NCBI GenBank assembly: GCA_902778165.1
Contig: CACYWQ010000002.1
Span: forward strand, 1 to 64,000
Direction: 5' to 3'
Length of the DNA: 64,000 nt
DNA from: an uncultured Lachnospiraceae bacterium
GTDB taxonomy: Bacteria > Bacillota > Clostridia > Lachnospirales > Lachnospiraceae
The position numbers and the translations under genes are program-made. The notes below the pieces were generated by a model. It worked only from the letters and a program-made list of their open reading frames with translations. It was not told the DNA's origin and searched no databases. Positions 16,809-27,062 of the stretch are shown one piece after another. Position 1 is the first letter of the stretch; each line of letters begins with the position of its first letter.

Positions 16809-17801
16809 TTAACCTTCCGTTCTTGATGAAGCTGACAAGACTTTGCTTACTTCGTATTCGTACTCGGATATATCCTTCTGCATAGCCAGAGCCTCATCGA
16901 TATCATAATCAACGAACTCACCGTGGCGCATTGCAACAACTCTGTTAGTCTTGCCGTCACAAATGATATCAGCGGCATATGCACCCATTATCGATGCATA
17001 ATACCTGTCCCTACATGTGGGAGATCCGCCACGCTGCATGTATCCTAATATCGTTGCTCTTGTCTCTATTCCGGTAGCCGCCTCGATACGTCTGGCCATT
17101 GAAGTCGAATGGCCTATACCTTCGGCATTGATAATAAGGTGATGTGTCTTACCTCTCTTACGGTTACCGATGATGTTATTGATTATATTCTGCTCATTGA
17201 AATCATATTTCTCAGGTATTAAGATATCCTCGGCGCCATTGGCAATACCGCACCATAATGCAATATATCCGGCATTACGTCCCATAACCTCAATTATAGA
17301 ACATCTCTCATGTGAAGAGGATGTGTCTCTTACCTTATCTATGGCCTCCATAGCCGTATTAACCGCAGTATCAAAACCTATCGTATATTCCGTACAGGAA
17401 ATATCAAGGTCGATCGTACCCGGTATACCTATGGTATTGATTCCCTGCTTAGATAATGCCTGTGCACCTCTGTAAGAACCGTCACCGCCGATGACCACAA
17501 CACCGTCGATGCCATGCTTACGACATATCTCGGCACCCTTCTGCTGACCTTCTTCGGTAGTGAATTCCTTACACCTTGCCGTACCTAATATAGTACCGCC
17601 GCGCTGAATAATATCGGATACGCTGTATGCCTCCATATCGACTATCTCTTCAGCCAATAAGCCCATGTATCCCTTCTTGATACCCTTGACCTTCACGCCT
17701 CTGTCAATAGCCTTGCGCACAACCGCACGTATTGCAGCGTTCATTCCCGGCGCATCGCCGCCGCTTGTAAGTACTCCTATAGTCTTAATCTCACTTGCCA
17801 T
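16809..17801 (-). CDS. pfkA: 6-phosphofructokinase (ATP type)
   Basis: The 330-residue glycolytic enzyme phosphorylates fructose-6-phosphate. It shows GVLTSGGDAPGMNAAIR, VVIGGDGSYRGA (the Gly after GGD marks ATP use rather than PPi) and IPGTIDLD with the catalytic Asp. MGRNAGYIALWCGIANGA binds substrate and YMQRGGSPTCRDR is typical. The usual TIDND reads TIDLD. The rest fits the short bacterial ATP-PFK. Confidence 0.95.
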   Translation of the reverse strand: MASEIKTIGVLTSGGDAPGMNAAIRAVVRKAIDRGVKVKGIKKGYMGLLAEEIVDMEAYSVSDIIQRGGTILGTARCKEFTTEEGQQKGAEICRKHGIDGVVVIGGDGSYRGAQALSKQGINTIGIPGTIDLDISCTEYTIGFDTAVNTAMEAIDKVRDTSSSHERCSIIEVMGRNAGYIALWCGIANGAEDILIPEKYDFNEQNIINNIIGNRKRGKTHHLIINAEGIGHSTSMARRIEAATGIETRATILGYMQRGGSPTCRDRYYASIMGAYAADIICDGKTNRVVAMRHGEFVDYDIDEALAMQKDISEYEYEVSKVLSASSRTEG

Positions 17802-17845
17802 AGTCTTATCCTCACGAATCTCAATTGATCCCCAACACTACTATA

Positions 17846-17874
17846 ATTCTAATTATATGGCCCCAAATAGTCAA
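17846..17874 (-). promoter_or_regulatory. Promoter of pfkA-trmH
   Basis: TTGACT (17869-17874) and TAGAAT (17846-17851) on the minus strand are separated by 17 bases. It lies 45 bases before the pfkA start and after the dnaE stop at 17881. Confidence 0.6.
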
Positions 17875-17880
17875 TAACCA

Positions 17881-20800
17881 CTACACTACTTTGACATTCT
17901 CCGAACCCAATAACGCTCCCAGATCCTCGGTCAGTTCGGCTGCATTGACGGTCATGGACTTACCCAGTTCTCTTTTTTGCTTAGTTGCGGCAATGTAGAT
18001 CACTACATCGTCACGTCCGTCAGACTCCCGCAGTTTGGCCATAAGATCCGGCTCGATATTCTTATAATCTTCCATAGTTTCAAACTTAAGCCAGAGTTTG
18101 CGTCCTACCTGGTCAAAGGGAGTGATCGTATCAGCGATAAGCTTACCGTCCTCTTCATCTCCCGCACTGACTCTGCCACGGATGAATAACTTATTATCTA
18201 TTGCGATATATTCATTATATTTCTCATACACCTTAGGGAAGACGATGACTTCCGCCATGCCTGCCATATCCTCAAGATTAATAAAGGCCATGGGCTGATT
18301 GTTCTTAGTGTACTTGACAGACCTGTCACTTACTATTCCGCCAAGTGTTATAAACTCACCGTCTTTTACCTTCATGCCCTTGCGGTCGTCTTCTTCCATA
18401 TAATAGAGGTCTGTTGTCTTATTCGTCGAATGTTTCTTCCACAGCGCCTCATATTCTTCCATCGGATGTCCGCTTACATAGACTCCCAGAACTTCTTTCT
18501 CAAATGCCAGTTTAAGTTCCTTGGTGAATTCACCCACATTAGGCAGCTGAATATCGAATTTGGACTTACTCTCGTCATCAACTATATCGAATAACGAGAT
18601 CTGACCGGCCATATTGTTCTTAAGGTCGCCTATGATATGATCCATCACGACCACATATATACTCATATATTGCTTACGCGTTCCGCCGAATCCGTCGAAT
18701 GCACCGGCCTTGATCAGATTCTCCACGACCCTCTTATTAAGTTCGCCTGTAGCATTACGAGTAATGAAATCTTCCAGACTTGTGTAAGGTCCGCGAAGCT
18801 TCCTCTCGGATACAATTGAATCAATGACATTAACACCTATTCCCTTGATCGCATTAAGTGCATATATGATCGATGTACCGCTTACGGCAAAACCGGCCGC
18901 ACCTTCATTAACATCAGGCGGAAGTATATCAATGCCCATGGAACGACACGTAAGAATATATTCGGATACCTTACCGGGATTATCTATCACCGACGTCATT
19001 AATGCCGCCATGAATTCAACCGGATAATGCTTCTTAAGATAAGCCGTCTGGTAAGCCACGACCGCATAACATGCCGCATGAGATTTGTTGAATGCATATT
19101 TGGCGAAATCGGTCATCGAATCATATATTGAATCTGCTATCTTACCATCTATTCCCCTTGCAATACATCCGGCGATATTCTTATCTTCATTACCGCTTAC
19201 GAAGTCTTTACGTCCTTCATCTATGACGTACTGCTTCTTCTTACTCATGGCACGTCTGATATTATCAGCCTCACCCATAGAGTATCCGGCAAGGTCACGC
19301 ACTATCTGCATAACCTGCTCCTGATATACGATACATCCGTATGTGGGTGCCAATATATGTTCAAGTTCAGGTGTTGCATAAGTAACCGCATCCTGATTGT
19401 TCTTACCCTGAATATACTTGGGTATGAAATCCATCGGCCCCGGTCTGTAGAGCGATATACCTGCTATGACATCCTCAAGACTGTGAGGTTTAAGTTCCTT
19501 CATGAACGAACGCATGCCCGCCGATTCAAGCTGGAATACACCTTCCGTATGACCCGTACCTATTAAGTCATATACACTGCTATCATCATAATCAAGATGA
19601 TCTATATCAAGTTCAATGCCCGTGTTGTGACGAATATTATCTATTGTCTTCTTAATAACGGTAAGGGTACGAAGGCCCAAGAAATCCATCTTAAGCAGGC
19701 CCAGTTCTTCAAGGGTTGTCATCACATACTGAGTGGTGATCGAACCGTCGGAACCTCTTGATAAAGGCACGAATTCATCAGCAGCTTCAGGGCATATGAC
19801 AACACCTGCCGCATGCATAGACGTATGTCTCGGTAATCCTTCAAGTTTCTTACATACATCTATAAGATTATGTAGCTCCTCTTCGGATTCATATCGATCT
19901 CTTAATTCTTTGTTGATCTGTAATGCCTTATCAATCGTAATACCGAGTTCTCCCGGAATCATCTTGGATATGGAATCAGTATAAGAATAGGGCAGATCAA
20001 GCGCTCTTCCCACATCTTTTATAACACCCTTGGCGGCTAATGTACCGAAGGTAACTATCTGTACGACCTTCTCTGAACCGTATTTGCGGCTCACATAGTC
20101 TATGACCTCCTGACGTCTTTCGAAGCAGAAATCAATATCTATATCGGGCATCGATACTCGCTCGGGATTAAGGAATCTCTCGAACAGTAACTGGTACTTG
20201 ATCGGATCGATATTAGTAATATGAAGGCAATAAGATACGATACTACCCGCTGCCGAGCCTCTTCCGGGACCTACGGGAATACCGTTTTCTCTTGCATAAT
20301 TGATAAAATCCCAGACTATTAAGAAATAGTCCACATATCCCATACGCTTGATCACGGACAATTCATATGCAAGGCGCTCTCTTAACTCCTTCTCACGGTT
20401 CGCTCCGGATGTGACAGAAGTGTCAGGATTGCCACCCTCTGAGTCGTCTTCATTTATTCCTGATAAATACCTCTCTTCAAGACCCTTATTACATAAGTAT
20501 TCAAGATATGTATAAGGCTCATAACCTTCAGGCACTTCGAAATGAGGAAGTTTGGTATTGCCGAATTCTATCTCAACATTACATCTGTCCGCTATCTTAT
20601 GTGTATTCTCGATGGCTTCGGGTGCATACTTAAACAGTTCCGCCATCTGCTCCTCGCTCTTAACATAGAACTGACCTCCTTCGTAGCGAAGTCTGTCTTC
20701 ATCAGATACGCGTTTGCCGGTCTGGATACACAGAAGCACATCATGGCTCTCCACATCTTCCTCATATGTATAGTGAACGTCATTGGTGGCAATAAGGGGT

Positions 20801-21396
20801 ATATCAAGCTGTTTTGAGAAATTAAGCAGAGCCGTGTTGACTGTCTGCTGCTCCGGTATTCCGTGATCCTGGAGTTCTAAGAAATAATTGCCGTGGCCGA
20901 ACAATTCATCATATTCGATGACCTTGGCCTTAGCCTCTTCCATAAGACCCTTAGTAATAAGTCTCGGAACTTCACCCGCAAGACATGCGGATGCACAGAT
21001 AATTCCCTCGTGATATTGACGAAGCACCTCTATGTCAACCCTGGGCCTGTAGTAGAAACCCTCAGTAAATCCGCGACTTACAATCTTACACAGATTCGCA
21101 TAACCCTTATTATTCTCGGCAAGAAGAATAAGGTGGTGATATCTCTCTTCACCGCCCTTAAGTTCACGGTCAAATCTTGAATCAGGTGCGACATATACCT
21201 CACATCCGATGATAGGTTTAATGCCCTGCGCCTTACACTCTTTGTAGAAATCTATGGCACCGTACATTACGCCGTGATCGGTGATCGCAGCGCTGTCCAT
21301 GCCAAGTTCCTTCACTCGCTTCACATATTCTTTAATCTTATTGGACCCGTCTAAGAGACTGTACTCCGTATGGGTGTGAAGATGTGTAAATGCCAT
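17881..21396 (-). CDS. dnaE: DNA polymerase III alpha subunit
   Basis: The 1171-residue replicative polymerase has an N-terminal PHP domain (THLHTHTEYSLLDG, AAITDHGVMYGA), the polymerase core with GPGRGSAAGSIVSYCL and the catalytic MPDIDIDF, then helix-hairpin-helix and OB-fold (LGGIVSDRSVKYTKNN) regions. I place the start at 21396, since GAAGGATAGTAAA precedes this ATG. The ATG at 21414 would put that site inside the gene. It follows the MATE exporter by about 20 bases. Confidence 0.96.
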   Translation of the reverse strand: MAFTHLHTHTEYSLLDGSNKIKEYVKRVKELGMDSAAITDHGVMYGAIDFYKECKAQGIKPIIGCEVYVAPDSRFDRELKGGEERYHHLILLAENNKGYANLCKIVSRGFTEGFYYRPRVDIEVLRQYHEGIICASACLAGEVPRLITKGLMEEAKAKVIEYDELFGHGNYFLELQDHGIPEQQTVNTALLNFSKQLDIPLIATNDVHYTYEEDVESHDVLLCIQTGKRVSDEDRLRYEGGQFYVKSEEQMAELFKYAPEAIENTHKIADRCNVEIEFGNTKLPHFEVPEGYEPYTYLEYLCNKGLEERYLSGINEDDSEGGNPDTSVTSGANREKELRERLAYELSVIKRMGYVDYFLIVWDFINYARENGIPVGPGRGSAAGSIVSYCLHITNIDPIKYQLLFERFLNPERVSMPDIDIDFCFERRQEVIDYVSRKYGSEKVVQIVTFGTLAAKGVIKDVGRALDLPYSYTDSISKMIPGELGITIDKALQINKELRDRYESEEELHNLIDVCKKLEGLPRHTSMHAAGVVICPEAADEFVPLSRGSDGSITTQYVMTTLEELGLLKMDFLGLRTLTVIKKTIDNIRHNTGIELDIDHLDYDDSSVYDLIGTGHTEGVFQLESAGMRSFMKELKPHSLEDVIAGISLYRPGPMDFIPKYIQGKNNQDAVTYATPELEHILAPTYGCIVYQEQVMQIVRDLAGYSMGEADNIRRAMSKKKQYVIDEGRKDFVSGNEDKNIAGCIARGIDGKIADSIYDSMTDFAKYAFNKSHAACYAVVAYQTAYLKKHYPVEFMAALMTSVIDNPGKVSEYILTCRSMGIDILPPDVNEGAAGFAVSGTSIIYALNAIKGIGVNVIDSIVSERKLRGPYTSLEDFITRNATGELNKRVVENLIKAGAFDGFGGTRKQYMSIYVVVMDHIIGDLKNNMAGQISLFDIVDDESKSKFDIQLPNVGEFTKELKLAFEKEVLGVYVSGHPMEEYEALWKKHSTNKTTDLYYMEEDDRKGMKVKDGEFITLGGIVSDRSVKYTKNNQPMAFINLEDMAGMAEVIVFPKVYEKYNEYIAIDNKLFIRGRVSAGDEEDGKLIADTITPFDQVGRKLWLKFETMEDYKNIEPDLMAKLRESDGRDDVVIYIAATKQKRELGKSMTVNAAELTEDLGALLGSENVKVV

Positions 21397-21417
21397 TTTA
21401 CTATCCTTCTGCATCGA

Positions 21418-22809
21418 TTAAATGTTGGTAAGATTAACCATCCATTTATTGCTCTTAATCATAAAATATCCGCATATTACTTTGGCGATCTCAGTATACG
21501 TCGTGATCACGAATACCGCCCTTATATCAAGCGTACTGAATTTGGCCAGAAGAAATACCGTAGGAATCATAATACACCAGGTAAATACCGAGTCAAATAT
21601 AAATGTGATTCCGGTCTTGCCGCCGCTTCGTAAGGTGAAATACGCTGCATTGGAATATGCCCACAACGGCATTACCAGGGCCTGAATCAGGATAAAGAAA
21701 GAAGCCAGTCTCTTAATCTCATCCTGGGTATTGTATATCTGAGGGAACGCCTTGGCCACAGGCATAAGAAGTACGCTTATCAACAAGCATATTCCTACGC
21801 TTAGAGCCAACATCTTATTATCCGTGTCTTTGGCTTCATCAAGTCGTCCAGCACCAAGCTTCTGGCCTACTATGATAGAGATGCTCGCACCCAGTTGCAG
21901 ATATACGACACCGAAGAGATTGGTGATCGTACCGGCGATATTCTGTGCGGCGACAACATCAAGTCCTCTTAAGGCATAACATTGCGTCACAGTAGCCATC
22001 CCGGCAGACCATAAGAACTCATTGGCAAGAAGCGGCAATCCCTTAATGATCATCTGACCGGCAAGTTCACGCGGAATATGAAGTCCTCTGTATACACCGA
22101 TTATGTATTTATTGCGCTCAGTATGGGTATGTGTCCATATGATAACAACCAATGCCTCTATACTCTTGGCTATAACAGTGGCTATAGCCGCACCTTTAAC
22201 ACCAAGTTGGGGCATTCCCAATTTACCGAAGATCAAGCCGTAATCTAGGGCAAGATTAATAAATACCGCCGAGAACGTGGCTATCATCGGTATCTTGGTC
22301 TCTCCGCACTCTCTTACAACCGACGAATAGGTCTGACCTATTGCAAAAGGCAATAAAGCAATAAGCATAATGCGAAGATATTCCTTACCGTAATTAAGGG
22401 CAAGGGTTATATCTCCCGCCTGACCGTCGTGAAGATATAAAGATATAAGTTCCGTATCTTTATAGTAGAACAACAGGCCGGCTAACACCGTAAGCAACGC
22501 GGATATGATAAGTCTGAACCTTAAAGTATGCATCTGTCCCTTATGGTCACCCTTACCGTAGAATTGTGCGCCGAATATACCCGGTCCGGATACGGCTCCG
22601 AATATGGTCACATTGAATACGAAGATGAACTGATTGGCTATTGCCACACCGCTCATCTGCTCGGTTCCTATCTGGCCCACCATTACATTGTCAAGAAGCG
22701 ATACCGCGTTGGTCACCACGTTCTGTAAGATCATGGGAATGGCTAAGCCGAGTACATATGAATAAAAGGCTCTGTCGCCTATATATTTGTCCTTAAATCT
22801 CTGTAACAT
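21418..22809 (-). CDS. MATE-family efflux transporter
   Basis: The 463-residue membrane protein has about 12 hydrophobic segments in two related halves, as in MATE exporters that swap Na+ or H+ for drugs or metabolites. The N-terminal half has MILQNVVTNAVSLLDNVMVGQIG, and the second half repeats the pattern (LLANEFLWSAGMATVTQCYALRG). The substrate is not predictable. It is divergent from metK. Upstream lie the metK promoter and riboswitch. Confidence 0.92.
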   Translation of the reverse strand: MLQRFKDKYIGDRAFYSYVLGLAIPMILQNVVTNAVSLLDNVMVGQIGTEQMSGVAIANQFIFVFNVTIFGAVSGPGIFGAQFYGKGDHKGQMHTLRFRLIISALLTVLAGLLFYYKDTELISLYLHDGQAGDITLALNYGKEYLRIMLIALLPFAIGQTYSSVVRECGETKIPMIATFSAVFINLALDYGLIFGKLGMPQLGVKGAAIATVIAKSIEALVVIIWTHTHTERNKYIIGVYRGLHIPRELAGQMIIKGLPLLANEFLWSAGMATVTQCYALRGLDVVAAQNIAGTITNLFGVVYLQLGASISIIVGQKLGAGRLDEAKDTDNKMLALSVGICLLISVLLMPVAKAFPQIYNTQDEIKRLASFFILIQALVMPLWAYSNAAYFTLRSGGKTGITFIFDSVFTWCIMIPTVFLLAKFSTLDIRAVFVITTYTEIAKVICGYFMIKSNKWMVNLTNI

Positions 22810-22873
22810 ATACTATTAATTCTTCCCTATATAAACACTATTCAATAATAACACAACTTGCGTAAGAATCCTA

Positions 22874-22902
22874 TTGACATTCTTTCTTATATTGTGTATC
22901 GT
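22874..22902 (+). promoter_or_regulatory. Promoter of metK
   Basis: TTGACA (22874-22879) and TATCGT (22897-22902) are 17 bases apart. Transcription would begin near 22909, about 30 bases before the SAM aptamer. The -35 is perfect and the -10 is weak. Confidence 0.6.
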
Positions 22903-22937
22903 AGTCGGTGGATATGACAATTCAATATTGTGAGATA

Positions 22938-23056
22938 CTCTTATTCAGAGTGGTGGAGATACATAGGATCTGTGAAGCCACGGCAACCCCATGGGATAAT
23001 ACCTGGATTATCCGAAGGAAGGTGCCAACCTGAGCAATTTATTGAACAATAAGAGG
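22938..23056 (+). ncRNA. SAM-I (S-box) riboswitch aptamer
   Basis: P1 is formed by CTCTTATT (22938-22945) and AATAAGAG (23048-23055). Between them lie the conserved S-box elements: AGAGTGGTGGAG, GATCTGTGAAGCCACGGCAACC, and the 3' GAAGGTGCCAACCTG core. These bind S-adenosylmethionine. It stands before metK, whose product is SAM, giving end-product control. GGATTC at 23055-23060 can pair with GAATCC at 23077-23082 as an antiterminator that competes with P1 and with the terminator. Confidence 0.95.
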
Positions 23057-23077
23057 ATTCGATTATCATGTTACTTG

Positions 23078-23107
23078 AATCCGCTGATTGTTAGAAGCGG
23101 ATTTTTT
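23078..23107 (+). terminator. Riboswitch expression-platform terminator
   Basis: AATCCGCT (23078-23085) pairs with AGCGGATT (23096-23103) and is followed by six T. With SAM bound this hairpin would stop transcription before metK. Confidence 0.9.
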
Positions 23108-23151
23108 GATTCTTAGAGGTAAATACCTCGTATATGCGAAAGGAGAACTAA

Positions 23152-24333
23152 ATGGAGAAGAGATTATTCACTTCCGAATCGGTTACAGAAGGACATCCCG
23201 ACAAAGTCTGCGATGCCATCTCTGATGCCATCCTCGATGCCTGCATGGCACAGGATCCCATGAGCCGCGTTGCTTGTGAGACAGCTTGTTGTACAGGTTT
23301 CGTACTTATCACAGGTGAGATAACAACCAATGCTTATGTTGATATGCAGAAGGTTGTAAGAGACACAGTTAAGGAGATTGGTTACACCAAGTCCGAGTAC
23401 GGATTTGACGGCAACACATGTGCGGTACTTGTTGCCATCGACGAGCAGTCAGCTGATATAGCAATGGGTGTTGATAAGGCACTTGAGGCTAAGTCAGGAA
23501 GCTTAACAGATGATCTTGATACAGGTGCCGGAGATCAGGGTATGATGTTCGGTTATGCAACAAATGAGACAGACGAGTACATGCCTTATCCCATCTCACT
23601 TGCTCATAAACTTGCATTACAGCTTACCAAAGTCAGAAAGGACGGTACTCTTAAGTATCTTCGTCCCGACGGTAAGAGCCAGGTATCAGTTGAGTATGAT
23701 GAGAACGGCAAGCCTGTAAGATTAGAGGCAGTCGTACTCTCTACACAGCATGATGATGATGTTACTCAGGAGCAGATCCATGAGGATATCAAGAAGTACG
23801 TATTTGATCCCGTACTTCCCAAGGAGCTTATTGATGACAAGACCAAGTTCTTCATCAATCCTACAGGACGTTTCGTAATAGGCGGACCTCACGGTGATGC
23901 AGGTCTTACAGGACGTAAGATCATCGTTGATACTTACGGCGGATATGCACGTCACGGCGGCGGAGCATTCTCAGGTAAGGATTGCACCAAGGTTGACCGT
24001 TCAGCTGCATACGCAGCAAGATATGTTGCCAAGAACATCGTAGCAGCAGGACTTGCTGACAGATGTGAGATTCAGTTATCATATGCCATCGGTGTTGCTG
24101 AGCCTACATCAATAATGGTAGATACATTCGGAACAGGTAAGGTATCTGACGAGACATTGCTTAAGGCAATAAGAGAGAACTTCGATCTTCGTCCCGCAGG
24201 TATCATCAAGATGCTTGACCTTCGCAGACCTATCTACAGACAGACAGCTGCTTACGGTCATTTCGGACGTAACGATCTTGATCTTCCTTGGGAGAAGACA
24301 GATAAGACAGATGCTCTTAAGAAGTATCTCTAA
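23152..24333 (+). CDS. metK: S-adenosylmethionine synthase
   Basis: The 393-residue enzyme makes SAM from methionine and ATP. It shows the N-terminal [20 protein letters not shown], the [12 protein letters not shown] hexapeptide region, [20 protein letters not shown] and the P-loop-like [16 protein letters not shown]. Length is standard. AAAGGAGAACTAA precedes ATG. It is controlled by the SAM-I riboswitch and closed by the terminator at 24379-24406. Confidence 0.98.
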   Translation: MEKRLFTSESVTEGHPDKVCDAISDAILDACMAQDPMSRVACETACCTGFVLITGEITTNAYVDMQKVVRDTVKEIGYTKSEYGFDGNTCAVLVAIDEQSADIAMGVDKALEAKSGSLTDDLDTGAGDQGMMFGYATNETDEYMPYPISLAHKLALQLTKVRKDGTLKYLRPDGKSQVSVEYDENGKPVRLEAVVLSTQHDDDVTQEQIHEDIKKYVFDPVLPKELIDDKTKFFINPTGRFVIGGPHGDAGLTGRKIIVDTYGGYARHGGGAFSGKDCTKVDRSAAYAARYVAKNIVAAGLADRCEIQLSYAIGVAEPTSIMVDTFGTGKVSDETLLKAIRENFDLRPAGIIKMLDLRRPIYRQTAAYGHFGRNDLDLPWEKTDKTDALKKYL

Positions 24334-24378
24334 TCCGATAAATAACCGGAATAACAATCGTATAATTACGAATAAGAA

Positions 24379-24406
24379 AGGTCCCGTCATTAATGTGACG
24401 GGACCT
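24379..24406. terminator. Bidirectional terminator between metK and the HD-GYP gene
   Basis: AGGTCCCGTCA pairs perfectly with TGACGGGACCT around a 6-base loop. TGTTATTT follows on the plus side and CTTTCTTATT on the minus side. It serves two convergent genes. Confidence 0.85.
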
Positions 24407-24465
24407 GTTATTTACTCATTATTATGATGATCATATTATGATAAGCAATCTCTTAATCTTCGCTA

Positions 24466-25539
24466 TCAGAGCAATCTCTCAATTCGAAGATCCTTCTCAA
24501 CAAAGAGATCGATATACTTATCTCCGCACTTAACAAGCGGTCTTGATAATCTCTGCTTATTGATGAATATGATGTCGCCTTCCATACCGTTACTTAAACC
24601 GACGCGGTTCATCATATATGTATCCACGATCTTCTGTAAGAAGGTCATAATCATTGCGGTATCGTACTTCTGTAATCCTTCATTCTCGAATGCTTCTATA
24701 ACAGTGAAAGGACACAGACCATCTCTGTATTTCCTGCTGGCAGTCATCGCTTCATATACATCTGCGATACATACAAGCTTGGCATAGAAATCTATCTCAT
24801 CGCTCTTAAGACCAAGAGGATATCCCGAACCATCGCACTTCTCGTGATGCATAAGTGCTGCCTGACGAACATGATCGTCAACATCCTGTTTCGATAATAT
24901 CTTAAATCCCTCTACGGGATGAGTCTTAACTATCGCAAACTCAGCCGTTGATAACTTGCCGGGCTTCTTGATGATATCTTCGGGGATGGCCAACTTACCT
25001 ATATCATGGAAGATACCACACTCAGTTGCAAGTCTTATCTCCGATTCGCTCAATCCAAGCCAGCCTGCAAATACATTACATATAAGGCCGACATTAAGAC
25101 TGTGTGCAAAGGTTATATCATCATACTGGCGCATGTTATGCACCATATCAAACACATTGACATCACCTGTCGCAGGATGAAGAATACTCATTGCCTCATT
25201 AACAAGTTCATCCTTGGGCAAAGGAGCATTCTTGGTCACTACATCAGTCATGGTCTGACTCATGACATTGACAGTACTCTCGAAATCTTCTTTGTACTGC
25301 TTAAATTCCGGTGTCGAACGAAGTCTGGACCAGTACGAATTCTCAGTATCTTCTGGCGCAGGAACCACTCCCGCATCATCATCAATGATTACTGATGTAA
25401 CCCCATACTGATGCAACTTATCGATTGCCTTCTCGTTAAGTACCATTCCCTCCGGAAGAATCAACTGATCATTGTAGTTGTATGCATCCGAATGGAGCAC
25501 CATTCCCGGTTTTAACTTCTCGGTATCAACTCTGCTCAT
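24466..25539 (-). CDS. HD-GYP domain protein (cyclic di-GMP phosphodiesterase type)
   Basis: The 357-residue soluble protein has an unassigned N-terminal part of about 120 residues. The HD-GYP domain shows HSLNVG, the metal ligands FHDIGK, the His of VKTHPVEGF, HHEKCDGSGYPLG and ADVYEAMTASRKYR. This family hydrolyses cyclic di-GMP and so links to motility or surface behaviour. No receiver or membrane sensor domain is visible, so the input signal is unknown. murA starts 32 bases beyond its stop on the same strand side. Confidence 0.9.
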   Translation of the reverse strand: MSRVDTEKLKPGMVLHSDAYNYNDQLILPEGMVLNEKAIDKLHQYGVTSVIIDDDAGVVPAPEDTENSYWSRLRSTPEFKQYKEDFESTVNVMSQTMTDVVTKNAPLPKDELVNEAMSILHPATGDVNVFDMVHNMRQYDDITFAHSLNVGLICNVFAGWLGLSESEIRLATECGIFHDIGKLAIPEDIIKKPGKLSTAEFAIVKTHPVEGFKILSKQDVDDHVRQAALMHHEKCDGSGYPLGLKSDEIDFYAKLVCIADVYEAMTASRKYRDGLCPFTVIEAFENEGLQKYDTAMIMTFLQKIVDTYMMNRVGLSNGMEGDIIFINKQRLSRPLVKCGDKYIDLFVEKDLRIERLL

Positions 25540-25570
25540 ATTACGTACTGTCCCCCATTAACAGAAGTCG

Positions 25571-26869
25571 TCATCCTACTCTGAGCTTAAATTTCTGTAT
25601 ATCCCTGTCGTTGTCTACCTTCTCGATCATGGCTCCGAGATTCCTAAGTTTGGTATCGAAATCCTCGTAACCTCTCTCGATGTATCTTATATCATCAACC
25701 GTAGTATATCCGTCTGCTGCAAGCGCTGCAATTACAAGCGCCGCACCGGCTCTTAAGTCAGGTGCAGTAATTCCCGCACCGGTATACTTATCTACTCCTT
25801 CGATGATAGCTGTACTGCTCTCGACCTTGATATTGGCACCCATTCTGATGAGTTCATCGACATACTTAAATCTGTTCTCGAAGATACTCTCAGTAACAAT
25901 ACTTGTACCGGTTGCCAATCCAAGTGCTACCGTTATCTGCGGCTGCATATCAGTCGGGAATCCGGGATAAGGAAGCGTCTTAACATGTGTGTGATCAAGT
26001 CTGCCTGTGGCTACAACTCTGACCGCATCATCGGATTCTTCTATCTCGCAGCCTATCTCTATAAGCTTCGCGCTTATTGATTCCAAATGCTTGGGGATTA
26101 CATTCCTGACAGTCACGTCACCTTTGGTAACGGCTGCAGCGAACATAAATGTTCCCGCTTCTATCTGATCCGGAATAATCGTATATTCCGTTCCGTGCAA
26201 TCTCTCTACGCCCTTAATCCTGATAACATCCGTACCTGCGCCCTTGATATTGGCACCCATACAGTTAAGGAAGTTGGCTACGTCTACGACATGAGGTTCC
26301 TTGGCCGCATTCTCAATAATGGTCTGGCCTTCTGCCATAACCGATGCAAGCATCAGATTGATCGTGGCTCCCACTGTGACCATATCAAGGTAAATATGTG
26401 CGCCCTTAAGATGATCTGCATGGGCAACTATCATACCGCCGCCAACGACTCCTGCATCCTTAGCTCCTAATGCTTTGAAACCTTTAAGATGCTGATCGAT
26501 GGGTCTGGTTCCGATATTACAACCGCCGGGAAGCGTAACTTCAGCGCTCTTGTACTTACCAAGAAGCGCACCTATAAGATAGTATGATGCTCTGATTCGC
26601 TTAATGTAATCTCCATCCACTATCTGGCTTCTGATATTACGTCCGTTAACCTTGATCGTATGTCTGTCTATATGGTCTATTATGACGCCTATGCTCTCCA
26701 TAGCCTGCATCATAACTTTGGTGTCTCTTACATCCGGTACATTCTCAATAAGTACCGTCTCATCTGTCATGGTGGATGCCGCCAGAATACCCAAAGCCGC
26801 ATTCTTAGCTCCGCCTATCTCAACGTCACCGACGAGAGGCGCTCCACCCTTAATAACGTATTGCTCCAT
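25571..26869 (-). CDS. murA: UDP-N-acetylglucosamine 1-carboxyvinyltransferase
   Basis: The 432-residue enzyme adds enolpyruvate from PEP to UDP-GlcNAc, the first committed step of peptidoglycan synthesis, and is the fosfomycin target. It shows GGAKNAALGILAAS near the N-terminus, the catalytic Cys in LPGGCNIGTRPIDQHLKGFK (Cys rather than the Asp of resistant forms), and GFPTDMQPQ. Length is normal. An inverted repeat lies just upstream. Confidence 0.94.
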   Translation of the reverse strand: MEQYVIKGGAPLVGDVEIGGAKNAALGILAASTMTDETVLIENVPDVRDTKVMMQAMESIGVIIDHIDRHTIKVNGRNIRSQIVDGDYIKRIRASYYLIGALLGKYKSAEVTLPGGCNIGTRPIDQHLKGFKALGAKDAGVVGGGMIVAHADHLKGAHIYLDMVTVGATINLMLASVMAEGQTIIENAAKEPHVVDVANFLNCMGANIKGAGTDVIRIKGVERLHGTEYTIIPDQIEAGTFMFAAAVTKGDVTVRNVIPKHLESISAKLIEIGCEIEESDDAVRVVATGRLDHTHVKTLPYPGFPTDMQPQITVALGLATGTSIVTESIFENRFKYVDELIRMGANIKVESSTAIIEGVDKYTGAGITAPDLRAGAALVIAALAADGYTTVDDIRYIERGYEDFDTKLRNLGAMIEKVDNDRDIQKFKLRVG

Positions 26870-26888
26870 GTCTATATAACCTCACGCG

Positions 26889-26904
26889 GTACACCTTGGT
26901 GTAC
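26889..26904. repeat. Inverted repeat GTACACC-TT-GGTGTAC upstream of murA
   Basis: A perfect 7-base inverted repeat with a 2-base centre lies 20 bases before the murA start. It could be an operator or a small leader hairpin covering the region before the ribosome binding site. No regulator can be named. Confidence 0.45.
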
Positions 26905-26987
26905 ACATCAGAGTATGATTATCCCAAATACATTCTCCTAATTCTATCACGAATACATATATTACGCAAGAAAATCCGCTGTTATAC

Positions 26988-27029
26988 ACAATATGTAGTT
27001 GTCGGTATACATAACATACCACATATTGT
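26988..27029. repeat. Hairpin ACAATATGT ... ACATATTGT
   Basis: Nine-base arms (26988-26996 and 27021-27029) are separated by 24 bases. It lies after the stop of the M23 peptidase gene and before the murA control region. A weak terminator is possible, though no long T-tract follows. Confidence 0.4.
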
Positions 27030-27062
27030 TCTAAACGTAATATTTCGTGCACGACCTCATAC

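Noticed and set aside
26988..27029. The 9-base inverted repeat as a firm terminator of the M23 gene
   Set aside because: The loop is long and no T-run follows, so it is listed only as a repeat.
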